A stretch of DNA of 33,181 nucleotides from Prochlorococcus sp. AG-449-J16 (GCA_003209565.1 QCQK01000017.1:1-33181), one strand, 5' to 3'; positions 1 to 8,611 are shown, counted from the first letter of the stretch. A program made the numbers and translations. The notes: generated by a model from the letters alone, not told the origin.

Positions 1-11
1 AGGTTCGATTA

Positions 12-497
12 ATGCATAAAAAAGAAAAATTCGGTGAAAATCAATTTACATGGCCAATATGTAAAAAACTATTATTTCTTATTCTTGAAGATAAGGTTAG
101 TGATGTATTTGTTTGCGAATTAGTTTGGGAAAGACTTTTTTATAATAAAGAACTATCTATGAATGATTGGGCCTTTAGCTCATTAACTCCTTCTTATTGG
201 TCAGAAAAATTCGAAAAAGCTCCTCAAATCATTTCAGAGAGACTAGCCTCAGTACATTTGACTCGATCAATTCCAAAAGACTATAAACAGGGATTGAAAG
301 TTTTTCTTAATTTTAAAGGTTATAAGATTAATGAACTCTATCCAAGAAGAACTAGAAGGGCGACGGCAGTAAATTGGTTAATTTATTGGGCGATTGAAAA
401 TGATTGTTTTTCAAAAGATAATGGATTAATGCCAAGTCCTAGTTCACCGCCTGTTAATCCAGTAAAAGGACATTTTGGTGATCCAGAAATTAAATAA
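12..497 (+). CDS. DUF1823 family conserved cyanobacterial protein
   Basis: A 161-residue soluble protein that I recognise as the DUF1823 family, found almost only in cyanobacteria and of unknown function. The family hallmark is the central block LTRSIPKDYKQ followed by FKGYKINELYPRRTRRATAVNWL (about residues 84-127), rich in Arg/Lys and nearly invariant. No signal peptide or membrane segment is visible. The ATG at 12 is used; the frame stays open to the window edge, so a start further upstream cannot be excluded, but the N-terminal spacing to the conserved block looks usual for the family. It lies 74 bases upstream of der on the same strand. No function is claimed. Confidence 0.85.
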   Translation: MHKKEKFGENQFTWPICKKLLFLILEDKVSDVFVCELVWERLFYNKELSMNDWAFSSLTPSYWSEKFEKAPQIISERLASVHLTRSIPKDYKQGLKVFLNFKGYKINELYPRRTRRATAVNWLIYWAIENDCFSKDNGLMPSPSSPPVNPVKGHFGDPEIK

Positions 498-571
498 GTT
501 TTTTTGAATAAGATAAATAATTCTATAAAAGGTATAGTTGTAACAGATACTATTTTCTTTGGAGAGAGGAA

Positions 572-1945
572 TTGATTCTTCCTACAATAGCAATTATCGG
601 AAGACCGAACGTTGGGAAATCTACCTTGGTTAATCGTCTTTGCCAAAGTAATGATGCAATAGTATTTGATAAGCCTGGTGTTACAAGAGATAGAACTTAT
701 CAAAATGCTACATGGGGAGGTAAGGAATTTCAAATAGTTGATACTGGAGGTTTAGTTTTTGATGATGATAGTGAATTTCTCCCAGAGATAAGGACACAAG
801 TTTTCTTGGCTCTAGAGGAGGCTTCACTTGCGTTACTGGTGGTAGATGGGAATCAAGGCGTTACCGATGGTGATTTATCAATAGCAAAATGGTTAAGAAA
901 CTCAAGCTGTAAAACAATTGTTGCTGTTAATAAATGCGAATCGACGACTCTCGGAATATCCCTAGCTTCAGAGTTCTGGAAATTAGGATTGGGCGAACCT
1001 AACCCTGTTTCGGCTATTCATGGTTCAGGTACTGGAGATCTTTTAGATCTCGTTATTGGCGAACTTCCTGAAAATAATAATCAGGATTACGAAGAAAAGA
1101 TAATGATGTCAATTATTGGAAGACCTAATGTTGGTAAATCTAGTTTATTAAATTCAATCTGTGGAGAAAAGAGAGCAATAGTTAGTGATATTAGTGGTAC
1201 GACAACTGATACAATAGATACGCTTATTAAAAAAGGTGATAATCACTGGAAAATTATTGATACTGCAGGGATTAGAAGAAAGAAAAATGTTAAATATGGT
1301 ACTGAATTCTTTGGTATTAATAGGGCTTTTAAATCAATTGATAGAAGTGATGTTTGTGTGTTAGTTATAGATGCTATAGATGGAGTAACTGATCAAGACC
1401 AAAAGCTGGCTGGGCGCATAGAAGAACAAGGCAGAGCTTGTATAGTTGTTGTTAATAAGTGGGATCTTGTAGAGAAAAATAGTTCAACAATTTATCAAGT
1501 AGAAAAAGAACTTAGATCTAAACTTTATTTCTTACACTGGTCAAAAATGATTTTTATATCTGCCTTAACTGGTCAAAGAGTTGATAATATTTTTGAGCAT
1601 GCTCTTAATGCTGTAAATCAACATAGAAGAAGAGTTACTACATCTGTAGTTAATGAAGTGCTTAAAGAGTCAATCAGTTGGAAAAGTCCTCCTACGAAGA
1701 GAAGCGGTAAGCAGGGTAGGCTTTATTACGGTACTCAAGTAAAGAATAAACCTCCCACTTTTACTCTTTTTGTAAATGACCCTAAATTATTCGGAATAAC
1801 TTATAGAAGATATATTGAAAAACAAATAAGATTAAATTTAGGTTTTGAAGGCACACCTCTCATTTTACTTTGGAGAGGGAAACAGCAAAGAGCTTTAAAT
1901 AAAGAAGTCGAAAGAGAAAATATTGAGTTAATTCAAAAAGATTAA
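572..1945 (+). CDS. der: Ribosome-associated GTPase Der (EngA)
   Basis: Der is a tandem-GTPase factor needed for maturation of the 50S ribosomal subunit. The protein has 457 residues, a usual length. The first G domain opens with GRPNVGKS at residues 10-17 and carries DTGG and NKCE; the second repeats GRPNVGKS near residue 183, then DTAG and NKWD. A C-terminal KH-like domain follows (from about residue 350). The duplicated P-loop is diagnostic. The start is TTG at 572, supported by the purine-rich GGAGAGAGGA directly upstream and by the conserved [13 protein letters not shown] beginning. Its stop overlaps the next start by one base (TAATG), suggesting translational coupling with the ECF-type membrane gene. 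Confidence 0.97.
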   Translation: MILPTIAIIGRPNVGKSTLVNRLCQSNDAIVFDKPGVTRDRTYQNATWGGKEFQIVDTGGLVFDDDSEFLPEIRTQVFLALEEASLALLVVDGNQGVTDGDLSIAKWLRNSSCKTIVAVNKCESTTLGISLASEFWKLGLGEPNPVSAIHGSGTGDLLDLVIGELPENNNQDYEEKIMMSIIGRPNVGKSSLLNSICGEKRAIVSDISGTTTDTIDTLIKKGDNHWKIIDTAGIRRKKNVKYGTEFFGINRAFKSIDRSDVCVLVIDAIDGVTDQDQKLAGRIEEQGRACIVVVNKWDLVEKNSSTIYQVEKELRSKLYFLHWSKMIFISALTGQRVDNIFEHALNAVNQHRRRVTTSVVNEVLKESISWKSPPTKRSGKQGRLYYGTQVKNKPPTFTLFVNDPKLFGITYRRYIEKQIRLNLGFEGTPLILLWRGKQQRALNKEVERENIELIQKD

Positions 1946-2859
1946 TGAATTTGCTAACCAAATTTTCTGTTGGTCAATACGTTTATGGTAATAGAAGTTG
2001 GCTAAGAATTATAGATAGTAGATTAAAAATAATTATCGTAATGATATTTTTAATCACTCCAATTTGGGCGGGTCCAATATGGAGATTGAGTTTAGTTGGT
2101 TTTTTAATATTAATTACTTTTTTAAGTTTATTGCCATCTAGAGTATGGTGGCGGTCATTATTTTTTCTCTCATGTTTATCACTAATAATTGGATGTATAT
2201 CAATACTTGCCTCGTCTGATATTCAATCTCTTGATGGCTACTTAAGGAATCCCGATGAGTTGCAAGTAGTACTGGAAAGCCAAAAAGAATGGAATATTTT
2301 GCAAATTCCCCCGCAGAAGATATGGGTTATTAATTTTGGTCCCTATAATTTGTCAAGAAAAGCTTTTGAACTAGGAATTAAAACCTCCACTTTGATATTT
2401 ACCGTTATTCATAGTGTGAATTTGATGCTTTTAACAACATTGCAGGAAGATATTGTATGGGGATTAAGTTGGTTTATGTATCCATTAAGAAAGATTGGAT
2501 TGCCAATTAGTAAGTGGCTTTTTCAGTTATTAATTGCATTGCGTTTTATTCCTTTAGTGCAAGAAGAGTTTCAAAATATAATTAAATCATTATCAGTAAG
2601 ATCAATTAATTTTCGTAATTTAGGATTTAAAAAATCCTTTAACGTTTTATTGACTTTAGTGGAAAGGTTATTCCAAAATATCTTCCTTAGAATTGATCAG
2701 GGTGCAGAATCACTGCTCTCTAAGAAAGAAATTATTATAAAAACTAATAGATTTAGAACTTCTTATACTTCAGAATCTCTCAATGTAATTGTTAATACAT
2801 TATCGATATGTTTTATTTGCATAGCAATTTTTCTTAGAAAACTGTATGGTGCATTATAA
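1945..2859 (+). CDS. CbiQ/EcfT-like energy-coupling-factor transmembrane protein
   Basis: A 304-residue integral membrane protein of the CbiQ/EcfT family, the T component that couples ATPases to a substrate-binding S component in ECF vitamin or metal importers. Visible hydrophobic segments lie around residues 28-48, 50-66, 72-90, 145-170, 190-205 and at the C-terminus (about 275-298). The SLSVRSINFRNLGF segment near residue 215 and the QGAESLLSKK region near 253 match the cytoplasmic coupling helices, which normally carry Ala-Arg-Gly-like motifs. It starts on the last base of the der stop codon. No ATPase or S component lies nearby. Cyanobacteria and plastids have orphan homologues of this type, so its substrate is unknown; cobalt should not be assumed. 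Confidence 0.8.
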   Translation: MNLLTKFSVGQYVYGNRSWLRIIDSRLKIIIVMIFLITPIWAGPIWRLSLVGFLILITFLSLLPSRVWWRSLFFLSCLSLIIGCISILASSDIQSLDGYLRNPDELQVVLESQKEWNILQIPPQKIWVINFGPYNLSRKAFELGIKTSTLIFTVIHSVNLMLLTTLQEDIVWGLSWFMYPLRKIGLPISKWLFQLLIALRFIPLVQEEFQNIIKSLSVRSINFRNLGFKKSFNVLLTLVERLFQNIFLRIDQGAESLLSKKEIIIKTNRFRTSYTSESLNVIVNTLSICFICIAIFLRKLYGAL

Positions 2860-2876
2860 ATAACAAAATATTTAGT

Positions 2877-3143
2877 TTGAGTTCCGAGCGTTATTTAAAC
2901 CATCCAACATTTGGAATGTTATATCAAGTTTCTCCTGGTAATGATGGGAGAGATATTTATGCAACACTATATGCTCAAAAAATGTTTTTTCTTGTAGAAG
3001 TCAAGCAAAGAGAAGTTTCTTTTGAGGTTATACCTTATCTAGATGCCCGTAATCAGGCCGAATCAAACCTTCAAAGAGCTAGAAGAAAAGCATCTGAGGA
3101 TTTACCTAAATGGGAGAATTTATTCACACAAACTTTCCTATAA
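2877..3143 (+). CDS. pipX: PII-interacting protein PipX
   Basis: PipX is the small cyanobacterial adaptor that swaps between the PII signal protein and the global nitrogen regulator NtcA, co-activating NtcA when 2-oxoglutarate is high. The 88-residue product matches the family in length and in key blocks: YLNHPTFGMLYQV (residues 6-18), then DIYATLYAQKMFFLV (about 26-40) of the Tudor-like domain, and a C-terminal helical region with QRARRKASEDLPKWENLFTQ. The start is TTG at 2877; no better start exists and the conserved N-terminus begins almost at once. Its end overlaps the pipY start by 34 bases, the classic pipX-pipY arrangement of cyanobacteria, implying coupled expression. Confidence 0.95.
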   Translation: MSSERYLNHPTFGMLYQVSPGNDGRDIYATLYAQKMFFLVEVKQREVSFEVIPYLDARNQAESNLQRARRKASEDLPKWENLFTQTFL

Positions 3144-3781
3144 AGGTGAACCCTTCAAATTATTTAAAAATTAAAAATATAATCCCTTCAAATGTGAATA
3201 TACTTGCAGTAAGTAAAGGATTTAAAAGTCAAGAAATCAAAATTATTCATAAAATAGGTCAAAATGATTTTGGTGAGAGTAAGTTTCAAGAGGCATTTGA
3301 GAAGAAATTAATTCTTAAAGAACTTACCCAAATAAAATGGCACTTTATTGGACGAATACAAAGTAATAAAATAAGGAAGATTGTTAAAAATTTTCAATAT
3401 ATTCACTCAGTAGACTCATTTGAGAAGTTGAAAAAGATTTCTAATATTTCATGTGAAGAGAAACAAAATCCACAACTCATGTTGCAGGTTAAGTTGAGTG
3501 ATGATCCTTCTAAGGGAGGTTTTGACCCTAAACTTTTAATATCAAGATGGATGGAAATTAAAGAATTTAAAAATATTACATTAAAAGGACTAATGACTAT
3601 TAATCCTAAAGGACTTAGCTCTAAAGAGAATGCAAACTTGTTCAAAAAATGTCGTTCCCTTGCTGATTTACTTCAGCTGCCAGATTGTTCTATGGGAATG
3701 TCAGATGATTGGGAGGAAGCAATTGATGCTGGATCAACTTGGGTAAGATTAGGATCATTAATATTTGGAGATAGATTTTAA
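3110..3781 (+). CDS. pipY: PLP homeostasis protein PipY (YggS/PLPBP family)
   Basis: PipY is a single-domain PLP-binding protein of the COG0325 family (YggS, PROSC). It holds PLP on a lysine but is not known to catalyse a reaction; it buffers vitamin B6 and amino/keto-acid pools. The PLP lysine is K36 in AVSKG, followed by FGESKFQEA and WHFIGRIQSNK, all family signatures, with MSDDWEEAI and GSTWVRLGSLIFG at the C-terminus closing the TIM barrel. Length 223 is typical. The ATG at 3110 lies inside pipX; the first 15-20 residues are poorly conserved, so a slightly later start is possible, but no good in-frame ATG precedes the conserved region. Confidence 0.95.
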   Translation: MGEFIHTNFPIKVNPSNYLKIKNIIPSNVNILAVSKGFKSQEIKIIHKIGQNDFGESKFQEAFEKKLILKELTQIKWHFIGRIQSNKIRKIVKNFQYIHSVDSFEKLKKISNISCEEKQNPQLMLQVKLSDDPSKGGFDPKLLISRWMEIKEFKNITLKGLMTINPKGLSSKENANLFKKCRSLADLLQLPDCSMGMSDDWEEAIDAGSTWVRLGSLIFGDRF

Positions 3782-3843
3782 TTAATTATTTTTTATAAAA
3801 ATCTTATCCATAAACTTGCAGTAAAGTAGAACTAACGTTATTT

Positions 3844-3902
3844 AGGAATAGGTAGTTTATTCATTTAAATAATGAATTTATTCCTTAAGGTTCTTAAGCC
3901 TT
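3844..3902. other. Nested inverted repeats in the pipY-sepF gap
   Basis: The 149-base gap between pipY and sepF holds an imperfect long inverted repeat. AGGAATA (3844-3850) pairs with TATTCCT (3879-3885), and inside it ATTCATT (3859-3865) pairs with AATGAAT (3871-3877) around a 5-base loop. Directly after comes a short near-palindrome with arms AAGG and CCTT (3887-3902). No strong T-run follows on +, so this is not a convincing intrinsic terminator. It could form a structured sepF leader, a weak pipXY terminator or an operator. It ends 28 bases before the sepF start codon. Confidence 0.4.
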
Positions 3903-3930
3903 AGTAATCAATTTCAAGAGGATTTAAAAG

Positions 3931-4506
3931 GTGTCACTTATTTCTAGATTAAAGGCAGTTGTTGCAGGGGATGAGTATCTCGATGATGATTTTGATGATT
4001 TGGATTATGCATCAGAGGATGAATTGAATGATATTGCTGATTTAAAACAAAATCAAAGGAAATCAAATGCTCTTGCCAATTCAAATCCATTCGATTTTAT
4101 GAATAACAACAGATCTTCAAAAGTTGTTGGGATGCCTGGAATCTCAAATTCATCTTCAGAAGTGAGCCTAATGGAACCAAGAAGTTTTGATGAGATGCCT
4201 CAAGCAATACAAGCACTGAGAGAAAGAAAAACTGTAATTCTAAATCTAACTATGATGGATCCTGATCAAGCTCAAAGGGCGGTTGATTTTATTGCTGGGG
4301 GTACATATGCAATTGATGGACATCAAGAGAGAGTGGGTGAAAGTATTTTTCTTTTTGCTCCAAGTTGTGTAAATGTAACCAGTTCTTCCTCTGAAGAAGC
4401 TTCTCCTTCTAACGTCGCTTCAAAAAACACAACACAATATAGCTTTGAAAATAACATTGCTCCGGAACCGGCATGGGGAAATTCTAAATTAAGTGCTTTT
4501 TCATGA
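3931..4506 (+). CDS. sepF: Cell division protein SepF
   Basis: SepF (YlmF, Cdv2) anchors FtsZ filaments to the membrane and shapes the septum in cyanobacteria and Gram-positive bacteria. The 191-residue product begins with an amphipathic helix (about residues 1-13, [12 protein letters not shown]) that would insert in the membrane, followed by an acidic, low-complexity linker rich in Asp, Asn and Ser (residues 15-75). The conserved beta-alpha-beta SepF core runs from about residue 76 to 150, with [28 protein letters not shown] and GESIFLFAP. The tail is Ser-rich and variable. The start is GTG at 3931; the motif AGAGGA lies 10-15 bases upstream. It is followed after 7 bases by proC, a conserved cyanobacterial neighbour. 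Confidence 0.95.
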   Translation: MSLISRLKAVVAGDEYLDDDFDDLDYASEDELNDIADLKQNQRKSNALANSNPFDFMNNNRSSKVVGMPGISNSSSEVSLMEPRSFDEMPQAIQALRERKTVILNLTMMDPDQAQRAVDFIAGGTYAIDGHQERVGESIFLFAPSCVNVTSSSSEEASPSNVASKNTTQYSFENNIAPEPAWGNSKLSAFS

Positions 4507-4513
4507 TTAATCT

Positions 4514-5326
4514 GTGACTGATAGGATCGCGATTATTGGTTTTGGGAATATTGCTAATGCTATTATAACTCCTCTATTAGATAAAAAATTACTGCAGCCA
4601 GAAAACGTTTATTGCGTAGTAAATTCAGAAAAAAGTTTAGAAAATTTAAAAAAAAATTATAAACATAATATAAATATTTACAGATCAGGTTCTAAAGAAT
4701 CAAAAATAATTTGGGATTGCCAATATAAACTTCTTTCGATTAAACCCCAACAATTTAATGATATAAGTGAGTTTCATTATGTAAAAAACAAGGACAATTT
4801 AATAATTTCAATTCTTGCGGGAGTTTCAATAAATAAACTTAAACAAAAATTTCCTAACCATAAATGTGTGAGAGTCGTTACAAATATTCCAATAATTGTT
4901 GGAAAGGGTTTAACAGGGATTACTTGGGGAGAGACAATAACAGACGATCAAAAATTAATTACAAGAAAATTGTTTCAAAATACTAGTAAGATTTATGAAT
5001 TGACTGAAGATTACCTTGATATATTTTTAGCTTTAACTTCTTCAGGTCCTGCAATTATCGCTTTGATTATAGAAGCTTTAAGTGATGGGGGCTTGAGTGG
5101 TGGATTACAAAAAAACCTTTCAGAAGAACTTGTTATTGAGATGATACTAGGGACTATAAATTTAATAAAAGAACTTAAACTAAGTACTTCCGAGCTTAAA
5201 AATTTAGTAACCTCCCCAGGGGGAACAACTATATCTGCTTTAAGAGTTTTAGAAAAAAAGAGTATAAGGTCAGCATTAATCGAATCTATAGTTTCAGCTA
5301 GTAATCGAAGTAGAGAGTTTCGTTAG
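4514..5326 (+). CDS. proC: Pyrroline-5-carboxylate reductase
   Basis: ProC catalyses the last step of proline synthesis, NAD(P)H-dependent reduction of 1-pyrroline-5-carboxylate, in the cytoplasm. The 270 residues show an N-terminal Rossmann motif GFGNIANAI (residues 9-17), a middle VRVVTNIPIIVGKG (the usual R-x-MPN-P block, here with TN for MPN), and the C-terminal LVTSPGGTT signature of the oligomerisation domain. The start is GTG at 4514, 7 bases after sepF. Its 3' end overlaps the convergent glycosyltransferase by 4 bases, leaving no room for a dedicated terminator. Confident assignment. Confidence 0.95.
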   Translation: MTDRIAIIGFGNIANAIITPLLDKKLLQPENVYCVVNSEKSLENLKKNYKHNINIYRSGSKESKIIWDCQYKLLSIKPQQFNDISEFHYVKNKDNLIISILAGVSINKLKQKFPNHKCVRVVTNIPIIVGKGLTGITWGETITDDQKLITRKLFQNTSKIYELTEDYLDIFLALTSSGPAIIALIIEALSDGGLSGGLQKNLSEELVIEMILGTINLIKELKLSTSELKNLVTSPGGTTISALRVLEKKSIRSALIESIVSASNRSREFR

Positions 5327-6489
5327 TGTTTTGAATTATCTTTTAAATTCATATAAACTTTTTCAAGTGAATTTATATTTTGAGTAATTGTGTATCTCTC
5401 AAGTATACGTTTTCTAGCTTTTTCTCCAAGATCTTTTGTAAATGAAGGGTGTTCTACAAGAATTGGGATTATAGTTTTTAATTGTGCGGCCACATTATCA
5501 GTTGAAATTATAATTCCTGCTCCCTTATCTAAAACTTCACCATCAGCTCCGGCATCTGTAGCTACACAAGCTGTACCAGTAGACATTGCCTCTAAAAGTG
5601 ATAATGATAAACCTTCTACTAGGCTTGGTAAAAAAAATACTTCTGCTATTTGCATTATTGCTACCCTAGTTTCTAAATCTAATTCGGCACCCCACCAAAT
5701 TAATTTCTCATTACCAAGGTTTGAAAAACTATTTTCAAGTGTTGGCTTCATTGGTCCATCTCCAACAATAACTAATTTGCAATTTTGAGTTTTTGTTTGG
5801 CGCCAAGAACGTAAAAGTGCCTCGATATTTTTCTCATTGGCAATCCTACCCATATATAAAAAGATTCTTTCATTTCCAAGTTTGTTTTTTACCTGATCAT
5901 ATTTTTTGTTTTTTTCACAAAAAGGTTTCCAAATATTCTCATCAACACCGTTTGGAATAATTATTTGTTTTTCTTTAGGTACTCCTAATTTCTCAAGAAC
6001 ATTTTTTTGAAGTTCGGAAAAAATGATTATTTTATCGAACTTTGATAAAGAGGGAGCATAAAGTTGATATGTTAACTGTTGAGTGCTAGCAGTTAAATTT
6101 CTATTTTTTGCATCAAATGGTGGGTGGAATGTTCCTATGAGTGGAAGATTAATTTCATTACAAATCTCTGGTAGCCTAAAGTCTAAAGGAGATAAAGTTA
6201 AGCTTGCATGAACTAAATCAGGTTTTAATCTTCCCAATGATAGCCTTAGCTCTTTTTCTGCTCTGGGTGAGGGTATTGTATAAACTTGGGACTTAATTAA
6301 GTATGGAAGACTTACCTCAGGATCATTATCCAAAAATAATGGTTTTGATGAATTTGAACTAGAAGGATTATCGAAATGAATGAAACTGATTTTATGACTT
6401 CTGGCCTTTAATTTCTCAGTAGTTGAATTGCCATAAGTTACATTTCCACAAAATGGAGATTTCTTACCCAACCAGGCAACATGAACCAC
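5323..6489 (-). CDS. Glycosyltransferase family 4 (possible glycolipid synthase)
   Basis: A 388-residue GT-B fold retaining glycosyltransferase of the GT4 type. The N-terminal domain opens with AWLGKKSPFCGNVTYGNS, a signature of one cyanobacterial GT4 clade. The C-terminal nucleotide-sugar domain shows FLYMGRIANEKNIEALLRS, VIVGDGP and the EGLSLSLLE (E-x7-E) motif near residues 290-298. There is no signal peptide or membrane span; such enzymes sit on the inner membrane face. The start is GTG at 6489, placing the conserved AWLG block at residue 5. The N-terminal signature reminds me of the cyanobacterial digalactosyldiacylglycerol synthase (DgdA) group, but this is recollection, so acceptor and sugar remain unassigned. 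It is convergent with proC (4-base overlap). Confidence 0.8.
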   Translation of the reverse strand: MVHVAWLGKKSPFCGNVTYGNSTTEKLKARSHKISFIHFDNPSSSNSSKPLFLDNDPEVSLPYLIKSQVYTIPSPRAEKELRLSLGRLKPDLVHASLTLSPLDFRLPEICNEINLPLIGTFHPPFDAKNRNLTASTQQLTYQLYAPSLSKFDKIIIFSELQKNVLEKLGVPKEKQIIIPNGVDENIWKPFCEKNKKYDQVKNKLGNERIFLYMGRIANEKNIEALLRSWRQTKTQNCKLVIVGDGPMKPTLENSFSNLGNEKLIWWGAELDLETRVAIMQIAEVFFLPSLVEGLSLSLLEAMSTGTACVATDAGADGEVLDKGAGIIISTDNVAAQLKTIIPILVEHPSFTKDLGEKARKRILERYTITQNINSLEKVYMNLKDNSKH

Positions 6490-6574
6490 ATTTATTGAAT
6501 TAACTATTTATTAAATTAACAGTCAGGGCACCCATGCGCATAATTTCAAAATTTATTTATTTTTTATGAATATG

Positions 6575-7360
6575 TTAACTATATATTTCTCTCAAAATTT
6601 TTAGCGATGATAGATCTTTTTCAAGTTGAGCAGAGATCCAAGTCTCAACAATAAATAATATTTTAAGCCAGACTTTTTTTGGTCCTAATAACTCTCCATT
6701 AGATTTTATTGGTAATTCGGGAAAAAGAAGTCTTTGTAATAGTGCAACTTCAGATGCATTTATTTTTAGGTTACTTTGAGAATCTTCAATGGATGAAAAC
6801 CCTTCATTTGGCAAATAATAACAACTCCATTCCCAGTTTCCTAAAGGTGGAATAATAGGTTCTCCAGTTTTACAGCAATGATGAATTGGTAAATTTATAC
6901 CTCCAATGGCTAATAGATGGATTAAAGATTGAATACTCATTGAGAGCATTTTAATATCTTCTTCTTTAGATTCTTCATACAAATAAATCCTATCTAGATG
7001 AGCAAGAACACAAGATAAATAGTTTTGTTGCTTGTCATTATTACCTACTAATAAAAAAGTTAATTCAGTTATTGCTTGCGCGGCAGCAAGACATTCAATA
7101 TTTTTCCCTAGACCAGAATAGCTTTTTAATATTTTAATTTGACGTACAGATTTAAGATTTCTTTTGCCAAAAATCTGCAAACTTAAATATGTTAATGGAG
7201 TAGCTGCGGCAAGACTACTTTTAGGACGCCTTGCACCAGGTACCGCTAATCGAACGATCCCTTGCTCATCAGTAAGAATAGTTATTAATCTATCATTCTC
7301 GCCTAATGGAGAAGCTTTAATACAGAGACCTCTTAGTCTGCACTCTCCAGAACCAGACAT
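6575..7360 (-). CDS. recO: DNA recombination/repair protein RecO
   Basis: RecO works with RecR to load RecA onto SSB-coated single-stranded DNA in the RecF pathway. The 261-residue product has the expected N-terminal OB-fold: RGLCIKASPLGENDRLITILTDEQG (about residues 9-33), then GARRPKS and LTYLSLQIFGKR. The helical C-terminal part contains HHCCKTGEP near residue 160, a remnant of the zinc-binding segment seen in some RecO proteins. The ATG at 7358-7360 abuts the stop codon of the upstream deoC-like gene (TAA then ATG, zero spacing), so the two are surely co-transcribed and probably translationally coupled. Confidence 0.92.
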   Translation of the reverse strand: MSGSGECRLRGLCIKASPLGENDRLITILTDEQGIVRLAVPGARRPKSSLAAATPLTYLSLQIFGKRNLKSVRQIKILKSYSGLGKNIECLAAAQAITELTFLLVGNNDKQQNYLSCVLAHLDRIYLYEESKEEDIKMLSMSIQSLIHLLAIGGINLPIHHCCKTGEPIIPPLGNWEWSCYYLPNEGFSSIEDSQSNLKINASEVALLQRLLFPELPIKSNGELLGPKKVWLKILFIVETWISAQLEKDLSSLKILREIYS

Positions 7361-8020
7361 TTAAATGACCTTTACTTCTTGAAAAATCTCACAAAAATTT
7401 GAAGTTCCAACGCAACTAATTCCATTATCAAACAAATCAATAACTTGTTTAAGTTTTTTTATACCACCTACAATTTTAATGTGATTGTCGGAACCAGTTA
7501 TTTTGAGTATTTCCGCTATATCATTTGATGTAATAGTTGGTCCAAAACCGTCCCCAAATTGAAAATTTTTTATTCCTAATTCCAAAGATATTTCTACCGC
7601 TTTGTACAAAACTTCTTTTTGTAGTTTTGACTTATTTATGATTATTGAAACTGGTAATCCAGATAACTTCACTTGCTCAATTTCATCAGCGAAAGTTTGT
7701 AAATTTCTTTTGGAGATATTGATAAAGTTCGGGATATATTCAATTCCGCTTGCACCTTTATCTTTTGCAAAACAAACTAATTCTTCAATAAATGAAACTG
7801 GTAAATCTGCTAAAGGGTAAGAAATGAGCGCGTTTATATTTGCGCTGTAATTGCCCAAACGGTTTTTAAAATCATCTAAATAATTCAGTGAAGTAGAAAT
7901 ATTCTTGATATTATATTTTTTTATTACATTGCAATTGGTGCAGAAATCTTCCCAGGTTAGATAGGGATTAATAATAATTGCATGAATTTTCTCGTTTAAT
8001 TCATATTCAATATTAGGCAT
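7361..8020 (-). CDS. deoC: DeoC-family protein, probable non-canonical aldolase homologue
   Basis: A 219-residue TIM-barrel protein of the deoxyribose-phosphate aldolase family, which normally cleaves deoxyribose 5-phosphate to glyceraldehyde 3-phosphate and acetaldehyde. The fold is recognisable from INALISYPLA (residues 62-71), the GIEYIPN strand (92-98) and HIKIVGGIKK (180-189). Aligned by eye with the E. coli enzyme, the catalytic trio D102, K167, K201 becomes E94, Q154 and K182: the Schiff-base lysine is missing and only the activating lysine is left. The canonical reaction is therefore doubtful. The gene lies 6 bases downstream of lrtA and abuts recO, forming lrtA-deoC-recO. The symbol reflects family, not proven activity. 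Confidence 0.75.
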   Translation of the reverse strand: MPNIEYELNEKIHAIIINPYLTWEDFCTNCNVIKKYNIKNISTSLNYLDDFKNRLGNYSANINALISYPLADLPVSFIEELVCFAKDKGASGIEYIPNFINISKRNLQTFADEIEQVKLSGLPVSIIINKSKLQKEVLYKAVEISLELGIKNFQFGDGFGPTITSNDIAEILKITGSDNHIKIVGGIKKLKQVIDLFDNGISCVGTSNFCEIFQEVKVI

Positions 8021-8026
8021 TGAAAG

Positions 8027-8611
8027 TTATTTAGATTGAATCAGTCCATAACCTCCATGATTCCTTTTATAAATAACTTGAAGTTCATTATTTTTTTTAT
8101 TTCGAAAAACATAAAAATCATGATCAATTAGATCTAATTGTTTCCTTGCTTCTTCTGAAGACATTGGATTCATTTCAAAGTACTTATTTTTTATAGATGG
8201 CTCAGGCAGACTTGCTTCTATTCCTTCTTTAAGGAAAGCTTCATCTAAAAATCTTGATTCCATACTTTCAATTGGTAAAGATTCTTTATTTTTAAGATGA
8301 TTATTATGAGTTGTTTTATTGTTTCTTTCTTTGTATTTACGTAATTTTCTACAAAGTTTATTTGAAACTAGATCGATGCTTGAATATAAATTTTCAGTCT
8401 TTTCCTCAGCTCTAATTACGGTACCATTTGCAAAAATAGTAACTTCTGCAGTTTGGAAAGAGACTCTTGGGTTCTTTTCTATTGAAAGGTGTATGTCGGC
8501 TTCTTTAACGATATCTTTATAGTGATGAGTTGCTTTTTCTATCTTTGCCTCAGTATATTCTTTTAATGCTCCAGTCAGCTCAAGATTCTTTCCATGGATT
8601 AAAATTTTCAT
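8027..8611 (-). CDS. lrtA: Long-form ribosome hibernation factor LrtA/HPF
   Basis: LrtA, the light-repressed transcript protein of cyanobacteria, is the long form of hibernation-promoting factor that dimerises 70S ribosomes into inactive 100S particles in darkness or starvation. Of 194 residues, about 1-100 form the HPF/YfiA ribosome-binding domain (MKILIHGKNLELTGALKEY; SIDLVSNKLCRKLRKYK). A Lys/Asn-rich linker follows, then the C-terminal dimerisation domain (about 140-194; MSSEEARKQLDLIDHDFYVFRN). It is divergent from lipB with only 44 bases between the starts, an AT-rich stretch that must hold both promoters. Regulation by light is established for homologues; the sequence here does not show it. 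Confidence 0.95.
   Translation of the reverse strand: MKILIHGKNLELTGALKEYTEAKIEKATHHYKDIVKEADIHLSIEKNPRVSFQTAEVTIFANGTVIRAEEKTENLYSSIDLVSNKLCRKLRKYKERNNKTTHNNHLKNKESLPIESMESRFLDEAFLKEGIEASLPEPSIKNKYFEMNPMSSEEARKQLDLIDHDFYVFRNKKNNELQVIYKRNHGGYGLIQSK

Noticed and set aside
383..733. 116-aa open frame on - across the DUF1823 gene end and the der start
   Set aside because: It is antisense to two well-supported genes and has no recognisable motif.
5390..5788. 132-aa open frame on + inside the glycosyltransferase gene
   Set aside because: Antisense shadow of a conserved GT4 C-terminal domain; no family features.
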